22,375 bases of DNA from Welwitschia mirabilis (lineage: Eukaryota > Gnetophyta > Gnetopsida > Welwitschiales): positions 7,058,633-7,081,007 of the forward strand of contig JBOZIK010000001.1 in the NCBI GenBank assembly GCA_051453625.1, read 5' to 3'. Of the stretch, positions 10,869 through 19,665 are shown piece after piece. Positions within the stretch are counted from its first letter, which is position 1; each line of letters begins with the position of its first letter. The notes under the pieces were generated by a model, which was not told where the DNA came from, searched no databases, and worked only from the letters and a program-made list of their open reading frames with translations. Position numbers and translations under genes: made by a program.

Positions 10869-11390
10869 AGTTTTAGAAAATGTGACATCATGAGAAAACA
10901 ATGATCTTATAATGCTCAAAAATATACACATAATATCATTTCTAACTAGTTAGATATTCCATAAATATGCAAACATGAGCATATCTGGTAAGTTTGTCAT
11001 GACGTTTGTTAGAAATATGAACATAATACTTATACAAAAACATGAAGATGAGTTAAAATAGGACTATATTCATTTCATCTTTCAAAAGTAGGTATACACT
11101 TTTTAGAATCATAATCAATATAATTATTGAGATAGACTATAGTACTAATAACTTCATCTCATAAATAGGTTTTATAACCAATTAAAATACATCACTATAA
11201 ATGTCATATTCATGATAGTTTAATTGAACCATTTAATGATGTCATTTAGTTGAGGAAGTCCTAGGCATATTTTTAGATTTTAAGTTCCTTTTAAGGCAAT
11301 AAATCCTTGAATTTAGCTTATTTTTACTCGTTGTCATTGTTAAAATGGAAATCCTCAATCTTATTACTGGTTTTCTTTTTCCCTTTTTAT
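10869..11390 (-). pseudogene. Copia integrase: end of catalytic core and C-terminal part
   Basis: Integrase joins element DNA to the chromosome. At 10869-11029 the minus strand reads YYVHISNKRHDKLTRYAHVC and then IFMEYL, YYVYIF and, after a frame change, DVTF. This follows the plant copia pattern F.HIP...R.KLDPRA..C.FLGY....K.Y..Y......SRDV.F. At 11225-11258 LPQLNDIIKWF stands where TPQQNG(V/I)(V/A)ERK is expected; Gly to Asp, Glu to Lys and Arg to Trp are all transition changes. At 11328-11339 NDNE matches the DNG.E block holding the second catalytic Asp, followed by KFKDLL. Several frameshifts and stops are present. Confidence 0.82.
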
Positions 11391-11760
11391 CTGGAAATAT
11401 TACAAATACTTAAAGAAAGAGATCTTGATTCGATGAATATACCCAAATCATTTGCAAAAAATAAGCTATGAATGTTTTAAATTTGCAATATCCTTAGAGT
11501 GTGGGAGCTAGCATAGGACTAGATTAATCATTGTGAATGAGTAGAAGGTTCCAAGTAGTGTATCATTTGCTAGAAGAAAAGTGTTTTCATATTACTTTAC
11601 TCATTATACATGCTTTATATTAAGGAAAATCAAATGAAATGGAGGGTATACACTAATGTCCCTTCTCACACATTATAGTCAAAGAATGAAAATTAGGATA
11701 ACCCAAACAAGCATGTCATAGAACTGATGGTTAAATCTCTTATTTTGTGACATCGTAGGA
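11391..11760 (-). pseudogene. Copia pre-integrase domain and integrase N-terminal part
   Basis: At 11677-11715 the minus strand reads HACLGYPNFHSL, matching the LWH.RLGHP....L motif of the GAG-pre-integrase domain. Its first conserved Trp-His has slipped to a stop and His. At 11395-11478 FIAYFLQMIWVYSSNQDLF matches F.TFIDD.TR.TWVYL...SE.F, the first catalytic block of the integrase core; the Asp pair is lost. Between them are traces of the zinc-binding C..C block. The order and spacing agree with the integrase C-terminal part at 10869-11390. Confidence 0.75.
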
Positions 11761-12807
11761 AATTTCATGTATGTTAATACTTCCTTAAAAATGCATTAAT
11801 TTCATATGTATATACTTTTCATGATAAGGTTCTTATAAGAATTGAAAATGTTGATGGAATCCCTTATCATGGAAATTGAATTATCTTCTTTAACTAATAT
11901 GAGAAGGGAAAGAAGATGTAACATTAAAGAGAGTGCATACAAAACATGAGGTAATGTTTACTATGAGAAAGAAGGTAAATAAAAAATAACTAAACCATAA
12001 TCTTTTATAAAAACTAGAGTTATGTATACCAAATAAACTTAACTAGGTTATGCTACAAAATAATCAAAATAGTTGTTCCTATACATCATACCCTTATTTG
12101 CACTAGTATGTCGAATTAAAAGTTTGTTATAAGGCATGTTTTCACTCATACATGTAAAAGCATAAATTTCAAAAATGATACTGGATTTATGGTATTAAAC
12201 ATTATTAAGAGAACTAGATTTATTATTAACTACATGTACTTATAGAGGAGCTTTAATTTTATTCAAATGTATCTAATGAGAATTGGTAATAGGACTTTTT
12301 CTTCTACATTATAAACACTAATATGTGTTGTTATTTAAAGCAACATTATTCTGATTTAATTTCTTCTTTGTCTGAAACTAATGGCATTAAGGAGGTGGAG
12401 CTTCTTATTATCTTTGAGGAGCTTTACTCTTATTATGATTTTTAACATTAGTAGCATATTTTCTTGAATAATGTTTATTAAAATGTGATCCGTTATAAGG
12501 AGTAATACTTTGAATCTATCCTTTGAGGAAGAGATACTAGTAAAGTTAAATTATGTTTTAGCAATAATAATATCTTTATTGAGTGTATTAAAGACCATTT
12601 ATAGTATTTTCCTATTACTAAGTAACAACATAATGTAGCTAGGTAAAGATAGATCCTCTAAACAACATCTTCACAAGTTGACATAGTGTATTGGTTTTGC
12701 AAGTCAATTTTAGCAGCTTTCACTTTAATATTAATTATTTGTATTGTTAGTAAATCTATTTTTAATGATTCCACTTATCAAATATTTTATCTCATTATGT
12801 AGATAGA
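11761..12807 (-). pseudogene. Probable gag and protease region of element B, not resolved
   Basis: Gag and protease would sit here, upstream of the pre-integrase domain on the minus strand. I see only weak signs: a stretch C-L-stop-C-RRKS near 12310 that could be a ruined zinc knuckle, and KIDLQNQYTMS near 12690. Neither is enough for a firm call. No DSG protease motif was found. Confidence 0.35.
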
Positions 12808-12929
12808 TGATTGCAATGAATATTAGATAATGATAAGCATAAGCCATTATTAGATCTTTAAATATGATAACTTATAAAGAGGCTTAGAGTTAAAATGCAA
12901 AATCAATTATCTAAAGATGTTTCTGTTAA

Positions 12930-13330
12930 AGACATCTATAGATTAAATATGTCTTAAATGTACTAGCTTTCAGCTCACAAGTTAAAGATGACTATCTTAT
13001 CATAGATGACTATGCTCAAAGTTGAACCTGTCATAGATGAAGACATCTATATGTTTAAAGACATTTATACTGAATACAAATAGGTAACAAAGTTATTTTG
13101 GATTTTGATTAACATCTTATGTTTTAGATAATCTATTAATTTTTACATCACAGATTCATGATCATGGAGGCTCAAGGATTATACAAACCAATTTTTATTA
13201 AAGTTTGGGCAAGTTCACTGAATATGTTTATAATGTAAAGACATCTATCTATTAATAGTGTTTACAAATTTAAAGATGTCTTAAATCAAAGTTCATGTTA
13301 ATAAAAAATAAAGATTTGTGTCTGATGTCT
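12930..13330 (+). promoter_or_regulatory. Dispersed AGACGTCT-derived octamers in the 5' LTR (U3)
   Basis: AGACATCT occurs at 12930, 13041 and 13239. AGATGTCT is at 13274. AGACATTT at 13059 and TGATGTCT at 13323 are near matches. AGACATCT and AGATGTCT are the two products of losing the CG in the palindrome AGACGTCT. The intact palindrome survives once in the other LTR. GACGTC is a core bound by plant bZIP factors, so an enhancer role is possible. All lie within 500 bp upstream of the TATA-like site. Confidence 0.6.
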
Positions 13331-13410
13331 AGATATTTTATATCTAGTACATAGTGGTTACAAAGTTTAGATGGCTACTATTAAAGGTTAAACAACCAGT
13401 TTTTCTTCAA

Positions 13411-13421
13411 TAATATAAAGG
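13411..13421 (+). promoter_or_regulatory. Candidate TATA box of the 5' LTR
   Basis: TAATATAAAGG, followed by CTTAACATCATGAAATAAATC. The 3' LTR has the matching TGATATAAAGG at 20130-20140 followed by CTCAACATCAT. It is conserved between LTRs and sits between the octamer cluster and the 80-bp array, as expected for the U3 to R junction. Confidence 0.5.
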
Positions 13422-13855
13422 CTTAACATCATGAAATAAATCATAACATTTTGGTACTTCAACAATCAGACAACTTTTGAAATACAATGATTACACATCT
13501 CATATAGTAATGAATGCATCTTGTATAGAATGAAGATCACATATGTAAAAGGAACATCTTACAAAGGATCAAGCTGTCATTACAAAGGAGATTATAATGT
13601 CTTCATCATTTGTTCTTAGATTCTAGGTTACTCTATCATTTTCTTGCACTTGTGATGATGACAAGAATAAGGAACTTAAGTACTTCTTCAAAGATACATC
13701 CTTCAGGCTTGTTGTTATTTTATATTTGTGGATCGCACATTATTGGACTATTTTATTTTTGAATATTATCTTAAGTCCATTATTGTATTGAATAAAACTC
13801 ATTATAAGGCAACCATTATATGGGTGTACATTGAAATTGTGCCTGTAAGTACTTG

Positions 13856-14255
13856 CTTTATTGTAAGATTAGTGGTTAGATAAAAAACGATTATTTCCTT
13901 GAGGATAAGAAACTGTTGCCTTATGAGAAGACTTTCATTATTATAAGGTTACTAGTACACCTAGAAAAACCATTATTTACTTGTAGGAAGGAGAACTACC
14001 TTATGAGGAAACTCTCATTATTGTAAGATTTGTGATGCATCTAAAACCATTAGTTCTCTATAAGGAAGAGAGTGTTGTATTACAAGGAGACTCTCATTAT
14101 TATAAGGTTTATGGTGTGCCTAGAAAACCACTATTTTCCTACAGAGAAGAGAATACTTCCTTGTGGAAAGACTCTCATTTTGTAATATTGGTGGTATGTC
14201 AAAAAACCATTCTCATAGGTCAAGAATATCCACAAGTGTGAGAGAAAGATACCCT
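13856..14255 (+). repeat. Array of about 80-bp repeats with hairpin potential, 5' LTR
   Basis: The block CATTATTRTAAG (or close) recurs at 13856, 13936, 14016, 14095 and 14176, so the spacing is 79-81 bp. Each unit runs through a RTGCAYCTARAAAACCA-like block and a GGAAGAGAGTGTT...GAGACTCTC block. The last part can pair: GAGAGT with ACTCTC around a 16-base loop, perfect in the unit ending near 14094. Short open frames here (for example 14032-14241) are by-products of the repeat and are not genes. Confidence 0.85.
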
Positions 14256-14398
14256 CTGTTTATGAACATATTCAAGTTGGGAAACCACATTATCTTAGTA
14301 AGGTATTTACTATTGTTCTTTTTCATTTTGTTATTAGTTAAAAATTTTATTTAGTAGGATTCATTTACACATCCCCTTTGAGTTCAATGATCTTTAAG

Positions 14399-14410
14399 TG
14401 CTATCAGAGT
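14399..14410 (+). promoter_or_regulatory. tRNA-Met primer-binding site of element C
   Basis: TGCTATCAGAGT matches TGGTATCAGAGC at ten of twelve positions. It lies two bases after the LTR end, where the priming site of a plant copia element belongs. Confidence 0.85.
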
Positions 14411-14448
14411 AGGTACTTATAAAAAGAAGTGATTTGTTTGAGTTAATA

Positions 14449-15240
14449 ATGGAAGAAGTAACATTCATTAGACATTCACTCTTTGATGAAATAAACTATG
14501 CCTACTGGAAAATAAAGATGCAATTGTACTTACAGTATTTTAGTTTTAGGTATGACAAACTATAGAAGAAGGATATTTATATCTTACAAAAAACATAATA
14601 GATGTTGTAGGCAATACCATCACTCAGATCAAGCAAAGAAAAGATTGGAAAGATAAAGAGAAAGTTACTTTCATGTATGATTCTAAAGCCAAAATTGCAT
14701 TTTATTCTACTTTAATAATAGAAGAGTTAAATAAAATAGTAGATTGAAAGATAGCACAAGAGATTTGGAATGTTCTTATTGAAATGTATGAAGGAACTTC
14801 ATTTATTAAACAATCAAAGCTTCTCATATGATGAATTAGTTTAAGAATCTCAAAATACACTATAGAGAAAGAGTTTACAAGTACTTCAATAGAGTTTTAA
14901 TAATTATAAATGAAATACATGGCATTGAAGAAATTTTTTAAAAGCAAAGATAATACAAAAAATTATTAGATCTCTAACTCTTGAATACATACCCAAGACT
15001 ACAACTACAAAAGAGTTAAGAGATTTCAATATTATGAAGATAGAAGAGTTACAAAGTGATCTTGCAAAATATGAAATAAATCTCATACAAGATGAATCAT
15101 TAAAAGAAAAATCCATTGTACTAAAGCATGTATAAGCACAAAATAGAGTTTAAAAAGAAAAGCAAAGGAAGAATAGGAACAAGATAACTCTGATGATGAT
15201 AAAAATGAGGAACTTTCACTCATCATAAGGAGAGTAAAAG
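14449..15240 (+). pseudogene. Copia Gag, N-terminal and UBN2-like core, element C
   Basis: Gag forms the particle that packages element RNA. The first ATG after the primer-binding site (14449) opens a frame reading HSLFDEINYAYWKIKMQLYL, like the PFFDG.NYA.WK..M opening of plant copia Gag. After stops and frame changes come KEKVTFMYDSKAKIAFYSTL, AQEIWNVLIEMYEGTSFIKQ, then IIRSLTLEYIPKTTTTKEL and LAKYEINLIQDESLKEKSI. These match the UBN2 family blocks (SKA..A...L, A.E.W..L...+EGT..+K.SK, ILRSLP....PKVTAI.E, L...E..L). Frameshifts lie near 14620, 14830 and 14930. Continues into the zinc knuckles. Confidence 0.9.
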
Positions 15241-15364
15241 GCTTTTTTTACATAATAATAACAAAAGGGAGGACTTTAGAAAGTCATCCGAATTTTAAGC
15301 CAAAGGTAAGTTTAAAGGTAAGTCTTCCAATAATACTTCTTTTTATGATGTTTCAAAAATAGAA

Positions 15365-15406
15365 TGTTGTGTATGTAAAGGACAAGAACATGTAGATTCA
15401 GAATAT
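15365..15406 (+). pseudogene. First zinc knuckle of element C Gag
   Basis: Reads CCVCKGQEHVDSEYP. The spacing is C-x2-C-x4-H-x4-C, with the last Cys replaced by Tyr (codon 15404-15406, TGT or TGC to TAT or TAC). It lies about 120 bp after an Asp/Glu-rich stretch, as in plant copia Gags. Confidence 0.82.
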
Positions 15407-15419
15407 CCTAATGCTAATA

Positions 15420-15965
15420 GAATACAAGACAAGGAATAAAATAAAGAATAAAAGAAGAAGAGATCCTTCTTTATAGGATGAAATGATGATGAGAAAGAAA
15501 TGGGTGAAAAAACATCTGATGATGAAAATCTCATCTTCCTATATATATATTACATACTTGCTAGAAAAAGATGATAAGATAGAAGAAGAGTATGGTTCAA
15601 AAAGTAAAGATGATACAGGTATGAGTGGAGATCTAATTTCAAAAAAAAAATTAAATTGAAAAAGGTATATACTAAGATAAAAAAATTCAAAGCAAATACA
15701 TTCCAATTTTTTGATTATTTACATCGTCCTGGTCCAATTATAAGAAAAGATTACCTTCCTATCTAGAGAAAAATTCATACTCATAAAGAAGCTTATGAAT
15801 AAGAAAATAATACCTGTAATGAATTATAATACCTGTAATGAATTATCTTCTAAAAACTTGGCTCTTAAAGTTAAGGTCAATAGACTAACATGTGATTTAA
15901 AGCATGTAAGATAGAAACTATTATATTCAAATAAAATCAATGAAAAATTTACTTGAGGAAAAAAG
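15420..15965 (+). pseudogene. Gag linker: acidic and Lys-rich segment between the zinc knuckles
   Basis: Plus-strand frames read charged, low-complexity protein (Asp/Glu and Lys runs) and then LSSKNLALKVKVNRLT, like the coiled-coil-prone spacer in long plant copia Gag proteins. It is broken by stops, frame changes, and a 19-bp duplication at 15807-15844. There is no independent gene here. Confidence 0.6.
15807..15844 (+). repeat. Perfect 19-bp tandem duplication
   Basis: ATAATACCTGTAATGAATT occurs twice with no spacer. Since 19 is not a multiple of three, it shifts the gag reading frame. Its perfect identity in an otherwise decayed region suggests it arose late. Confidence 0.9.
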
Positions 15966-15977
15966 ACATTAAATATT

Positions 15978-16265
15978 ATGCTTGGGCAATGTAAAAGCTC
16001 AAATGACAAAAGTGTCTTGAAACATAATAAATCCTCTACTAGTACTCCAACCTTCTTAATTAATAAATGGAATTATAAGTCAAGGTATGAACATTTATCA
16101 TTTACAAATAATATCATTTGCTATTATTATCATAATAGAGGTCATTATCAATATAGATATCCAATGAAATTTAAAGACAGGTATTATACTAATAATGCTA
16201 AAAGTCATAGTAGAATGGTACATTTATTTTTGTAAGAAAAACCAATAAAATTTTGAGTACCAAAA
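15978..16265 (+). pseudogene. C-terminal part of element C Gag with second knuckle and VPK motif
   Basis: The open stretch at 15978-16235 reads MLGQCKSSNDKSVLKHNKSS, then ICYYYHNRGHYQYRYPMK at about 16116-16166, and, after a stop, a VPK motif near 16260. Long plant copia Gag-Pol proteins have the same series: an LG....ND+SGLG....SS block, a C-x2-C-x4-H-x4-C knuckle, then repeated WVPK. The second and last Cys of the knuckle are Tyr here (codons 16128-16130 and 16158-16160). The protease that normally follows the WVPK block is absent. Confidence 0.8.
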
Positions 16266-17140
16266 GTAAAACTAGCACTCTTATCATAAACTACCTTATA
16301 AGATAATTTTAACAATGAAACTAGGTATTTATTAAACAAAATAGGAGAAGCAAAGCATTAGCAAAAGAAAGGGTCAACATGGAAATGAGGACTTACTCAA
16401 AAGGAAAATTACAAAGAACACAACAAATGCATTGTAGTATAATATACTGATTATCTACTTGCCAATGTGATTACTAAGTCTCAAGGTACTAAAAGATATA
16501 TTACATTGTATAGGAACTTAGAGATTGAACCTTACTCAATCAGGTAAGTTAACAAATAATATCATTTGCATTCTTAAGTTTACATTATAATCATCTTAAG
16601 TGTTCATATTATGATTAGATGTAGTAGTAAAAATTAAATTATGTGGTTGTTATTTATATTTTTGAATTCTTAATATTATTTTTGTAGTAGTTATAGATCT
16701 TTTTAAAAAATATTGAAATTTCATTACAAACATCTTCAATTTTATAGATGTCTTAAATTTTGTAGATATCTTTGAAGGGTAGGTAGGCTACTTTAATTTT
16801 TTGAAATAAATATATTGAATTATTGACATATTGATAGTAGGAAAATGTACTAGGACTTTTTTAATAGAAAATATCTTTGAGTTTGTAAACATATACTTTT
16901 TGGGCTTTAGATATCTGTTAGATTATATATGTCTTAATTGTACTATTGTAGAAATCAAAATGCATCAAAAATCTAGGGCTTTAACTTTTTTTATTTGGAA
17001 AATAGACCACCAAATCTCATCTTCAAGTCTTCACTTGATAGATGTCTCTCTCAAAAGATTTTTTAGGGCTTATTTTGTTAGATTTCACTACCAAGACATC
17101 TTAGATTTGTGAGACATCTCATCAACAAGGAAGAACAGGG
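16266..17140 (+). other. Spacer between gag and the accessory ORF of element C
   Basis: No pol domain is readable on either strand. There is a consensus splice donor CAG|GTAAGT at 16541-16549. From 16740 to 17120 there are six octamers of the LTR type: AGATGTCT at 16746 and 17040, AGATATCT at 16764 and 16909, AGACATCT at 17094 and 17112. Open stretches at 16831-17112 have no family resemblance I can see. Confidence 0.5.
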
Positions 17141-17150
17141 NNNNNNNNNN
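17141..17150. other. Assembly gap, 10 N
   Basis: Ten N just before the accessory ORF frame becomes readable. The true length is unknown, so frame continuity across it cannot be judged. Confidence 0.97.
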
Positions 17151-17234
17151 CACATGTGCATATTTTTCATTATTTCTTATATTCTAGTTGATTTTTGCTT
17201 ACTTTTTTTCATATATCTTGAAAAGATCCTTATA

Positions 17235-18656
17235 GGAAACTTAGTTAGTACTTCTAGAGATAAAGAACAAGCTTTAAAGCAACAAAGATCATAATATAAG
17301 CCTTAGTTTTACCATAATGAAGCAATCAAAAGATATAGAACTTGATCTAAAAATTCCATTATTATAGAAAGAACTCTTAATTTTTAGAGACAACATAGAG
17401 ACTAACTTATTAATCATTTCACATGGATTAGATAGGAAATGAGCATATAGTTAGATTAGAGTATTTCAGATCCTAGTACAAGAGAGTTTTATGCCAATAA
17501 ACATGAAATAGATAATAGGATAAGTGCCTTGCAAACTTAGGTTAAAGATACTTCTTTATACGTTATTCCTAGTTTTGTCAATTCATTACTTGGCACAAAT
17601 GATTCTAATGTTCCTTAGATTTATGCATATTCTTTTTAGGAAAGTTTCACTTATAGAGCTATCTATGTAGCATGACATAATATGAGTAATGTTTATTTAG
17701 GTACACTAGAATGAATTTTGTAGAGAACATCCATAGAGTGTAAAAATATGATTCTAAATGCCTCCATTCTTAGTTTAATCACATTTTATAATATTTTAAT
17801 TAGAGGAGGTAGTTATAGATATTGTAAGTTAAGGTAGACATTTATTTTATATTGTTTACTCACTGAGTTAAAGATAGATTTGGGTTTTATTTTATGCATG
17901 AATATTATCTCTTTATGTCACAAGAGACATATATTTGGTTACCTTTATCTTATTAGTTTAGTAATCAGTTGTGCTAGTATTTCAGTTCCTTAAGTTAAAA
18001 TACTAGCAGATTTTAGCGAAAAATGAAGAGTACTAGTGCCATCATGTTAGGGAATAAGTAGGAGGCTTTTAAAAATTCAGATATCCTATTCTATTGCTAC
18101 ATATAATTCTTCATTAGTGAAAAATAGGTTAAAATCAATAGGTAAAATAATGGATAAAATTAGTAAAAATTTAATGAGGCTAAAGAAATACAAGTCTATA
18201 GCCAGTGGAAATGAGCCATTAGTAGAGAGTTTGTAATCCATAAGGACTTCCACATGATCATATTCAGAGGAGAAAATAAAAGAACAAGCAGCCCTTATAG
18301 CTCCACATGACATAAGTTATGACTCTAGCAAAGCAACTAATAATAATTTTATAGAGGAGTCATCAGGAGATGAGGCATAGGCTCAGGGAAAGTACCACCT
18401 TCTCATGAAGGCATAGGTGTAGGAGGAGCAATAAGCTTTCAGTCCATTATGCTAGAGGAAGCAGTAGTAGAAGATAAAGTCTAAGATCTCATATGCACTG
18501 CCTTTCATCTTCCATCATCCATGTTATAAGATTCGAGTCTGCCATCCTACTCAGCCATATTCACCATGTTTCATAGTCTAACCACCTCAACCTCTACCTT
18601 CTCCACCTTTAGTATGTCCATCATTATTACTGTTATCTCCCATTAAGCCTATTTAG
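17235..18656 (+). pseudogene. Accessory ORF resembling the 'putative plant transposon protein' domain
   Basis: Frame with codons starting at multiples of three. Segments in order: FYHNEAIKRYRT (17307), SIIIERTLNF (17355), SISDPSTREFYANKHE (17460), SFVNSLLGTNDSN (17574), ILNASILSLITFYNILIRGG, then LKIDLGFILCMNIIS and HKRHIFGYLYLISLV (to about 17970). This follows the plant family pattern: F.....A.+RY, +..ER.+, V.REFYAN, +N.+LG, a block ending in LLP+GG, and a .IDLG..I...I......R...GYL.LI... block. A Lys-rich part (18120-18220), an acidic Ser stretch, a Gln-rich part and a Pro-rich tail (PPQPLPSPP, near 18580) follow. About two dozen TAG, TAA and TGA codons interrupt it, but I find no frameshift. 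Biochemical role unknown; such ORFs are common in plant retroelements. The start is uncertain. Confidence 0.68.
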
Positions 18657-18770
18657 GTGCAATAACTTTTCTTCCTTCAATTACCATCATTCTTCATAAA
18701 GACTACTATTACTAGCCTTTTTAGAACATTTATCACTCCTTAAATGTACAAATGTATGAGAAGATGGAAT

Positions 18771-18818
18771 TATGAGGGCCTAGGTGAAACAATAGACTTA
18801 TGAGGACCTAGGTGAAAC
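18771..18818 (+). repeat. Imperfect tandem duplication, period 28 bp
   Basis: TATGAGGGCCTAGGTGAAAC at 18771 recurs as TATGAGGACCTAGGTGAAAC at 18799, with one G-to-A difference. Confidence 0.8.
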
Positions 18819-18934
18819 ATGTTAGCACTCCTCTAGAAAGTGTTATACCCAATACATAAGTGATGAAGAAGGTTAAGGCTAACATTACATAAGTGACTCT
18901 ACTCATAGTGATTAATTTTTTTTCTTTGCTATCC

Positions 18935-18949
18935 AAAAAAGGAAAGAAA
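18935..18949 (+). promoter_or_regulatory. Internal polypurine tract-like site
   Basis: AAAAAAGGAAAGAAA, preceded by TTTGCTATCC and followed by TTTTGGTAAAT. The context mirrors the true tract before the 3' LTR (ATCATC, purines, then TTGTTGGTAAAC). It could be a second plus-strand priming site or an old duplicate. Confidence 0.4.
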
Positions 18950-19501
18950 TTTTGGTAAATTAATGACAGATTAGTGGAATTTAGTTGGACACTTTAGCTT
19001 TTAGCTTGAGAACATTCTATTGGACTTAGAGTTCTTGTCTATGAGATATTAGATTGGATTCTTGAGTGTTATCATTGTTTGTTGATGACTACTCTTGGCT
19101 TTTGGCATACATTATTGTTATTTGTTATTTGTTAGCAAACTCTTTTTTATTAGTACATTTGAAAAATGTTATGCTTTAATTATAATTATTGATTAGCACA
19201 TGCTTTGAGTCTATTTTTGGTATATGATTGATAGCATATCCTAGTTGCTTAGTTATTATATTCTTGAATGATATTATCCAATGGTTTTTGGCCTTTCTTA
19301 CTCTAGATGGTTATTTAATTAGTCAATATCTTGTATTATCAAATATCTATGTGCCTTTATCTATTATTCATGTGGTTATTTTTATGTTTCACAAATATCA
19401 TTACAAAAATTAATTATGTACATTTATCTTAAATATGAATATCTATTTTAGTTGATTAATGAGAGTGTACTAATGAGATTTTCCAAGTTTTGGACATCAT
19501 C

Positions 19502-19514
19502 AAAAATGAGGAGG
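19502..19514 (+). promoter_or_regulatory. Polypurine tract of element C
   Basis: AAAAATGAGGAGG, preceded by CATCATC and followed by T and the 3' LTR start TGTTGG. Plant copia elements typically have CATCAAAAAGGGGGAGAT followed by TGTTGG here. It would prime plus-strand DNA synthesis. Confidence 0.8.
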
Positions 19515-19665
19515 TTGTTGGTAAACTATCATTGTATAGATAGGTCATAATAAGCAAAATTCATTATCAGATCTTTAAAGATGATAACTCATGAAAAGGC
19601 TTAGAGTTGAAATTAGGATGTCTAATAAAGTAAAGATGTTTATGATGAAAACATATATAGATCAA

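Larger units (their letters stand above)
10230..12807 (-). mobile_element. Ty1/copia retrotransposon pol fragment (element B)
   Basis: On the minus strand, reading from high to low coordinates, I see the pre-integrase domain, the integrase core, the integrase C-terminal part, and then the start of reverse transcriptase. Integrase before reverse transcriptase is the copia order. The reverse transcriptase breaks off after its first block, so the 3' part of the element is missing or unreadable. The right edge is the 5' LTR of element C at 12808, which probably inserted into or next to it. No LTR of B is recognised. Confidence 0.82.
12808..14396 (+). repeat. 5' LTR of element C
   Basis: Aligns along its length with 19516-21082. 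Shared landmarks are AGATCTTTAAA near 12852 and 19571, ATGTACTAGCTTTCA near 12957 and 19677, GGTACTTCAA or GGTACTTTAA, and TTAAAAATTTTATTTA near the end. In a 45-base sample I count five differences, four of them transitions, so the insertion is old. It starts TGATTG and ends TTTA, where the 3' copy has TGTTGG and CTCA; the ends are one change from TG...CA. It contains the octamer set, a TATA-like site and the 80-bp array listed separately. Confidence 0.85.
18657..19501 (+). other. 3' untranslated region of element C
   Basis: No domain seen. It includes a 28-bp tandem duplication (18771-18818) and an internal purine tract (18935-18949). The hydrophobic open stretch at 19228-19413 has no family resemblance and lies where plant copia-like elements carry a long 3' untranslated region. 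Confidence 0.5.

Noticed and set aside
13856-14255. CRISPR array
   Set aside because: Spacing near 80 bp, repeats diverged along their whole length with no constant repeat and unique spacers, and clear placement in LTRs of a plant element.
14032-14354. Two overlapping open frames (69 and 63 codons) as small genes
   Set aside because: They lie in the LTR 80-bp array. The coding look comes from the repeat period, and the matching 3' LTR frame differs.
14904-16009. Minus-strand open frames at 14904-15116, 15343-15534 and 15824-16009
   Set aside because: They are antisense to readable copia Gag blocks on the plus strand.
16831-17112. Independent 93-codon gene
   Set aside because: No family resemblance, hydrophobic A+T-driven composition, and it overlaps the octamer cluster.
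18086-18313. Minus-strand open frame of 75 codons
   Set aside because: It is antisense to the Lys-rich and acidic part of the accessory ORF, whose own frame is better supported.
19228-19413. Small membrane protein of 61 codons
   Set aside because: Hydrophobic residues are expected from T-rich sequence, and there is no start context or family motif. It lies in the 3' untranslated part of element C.
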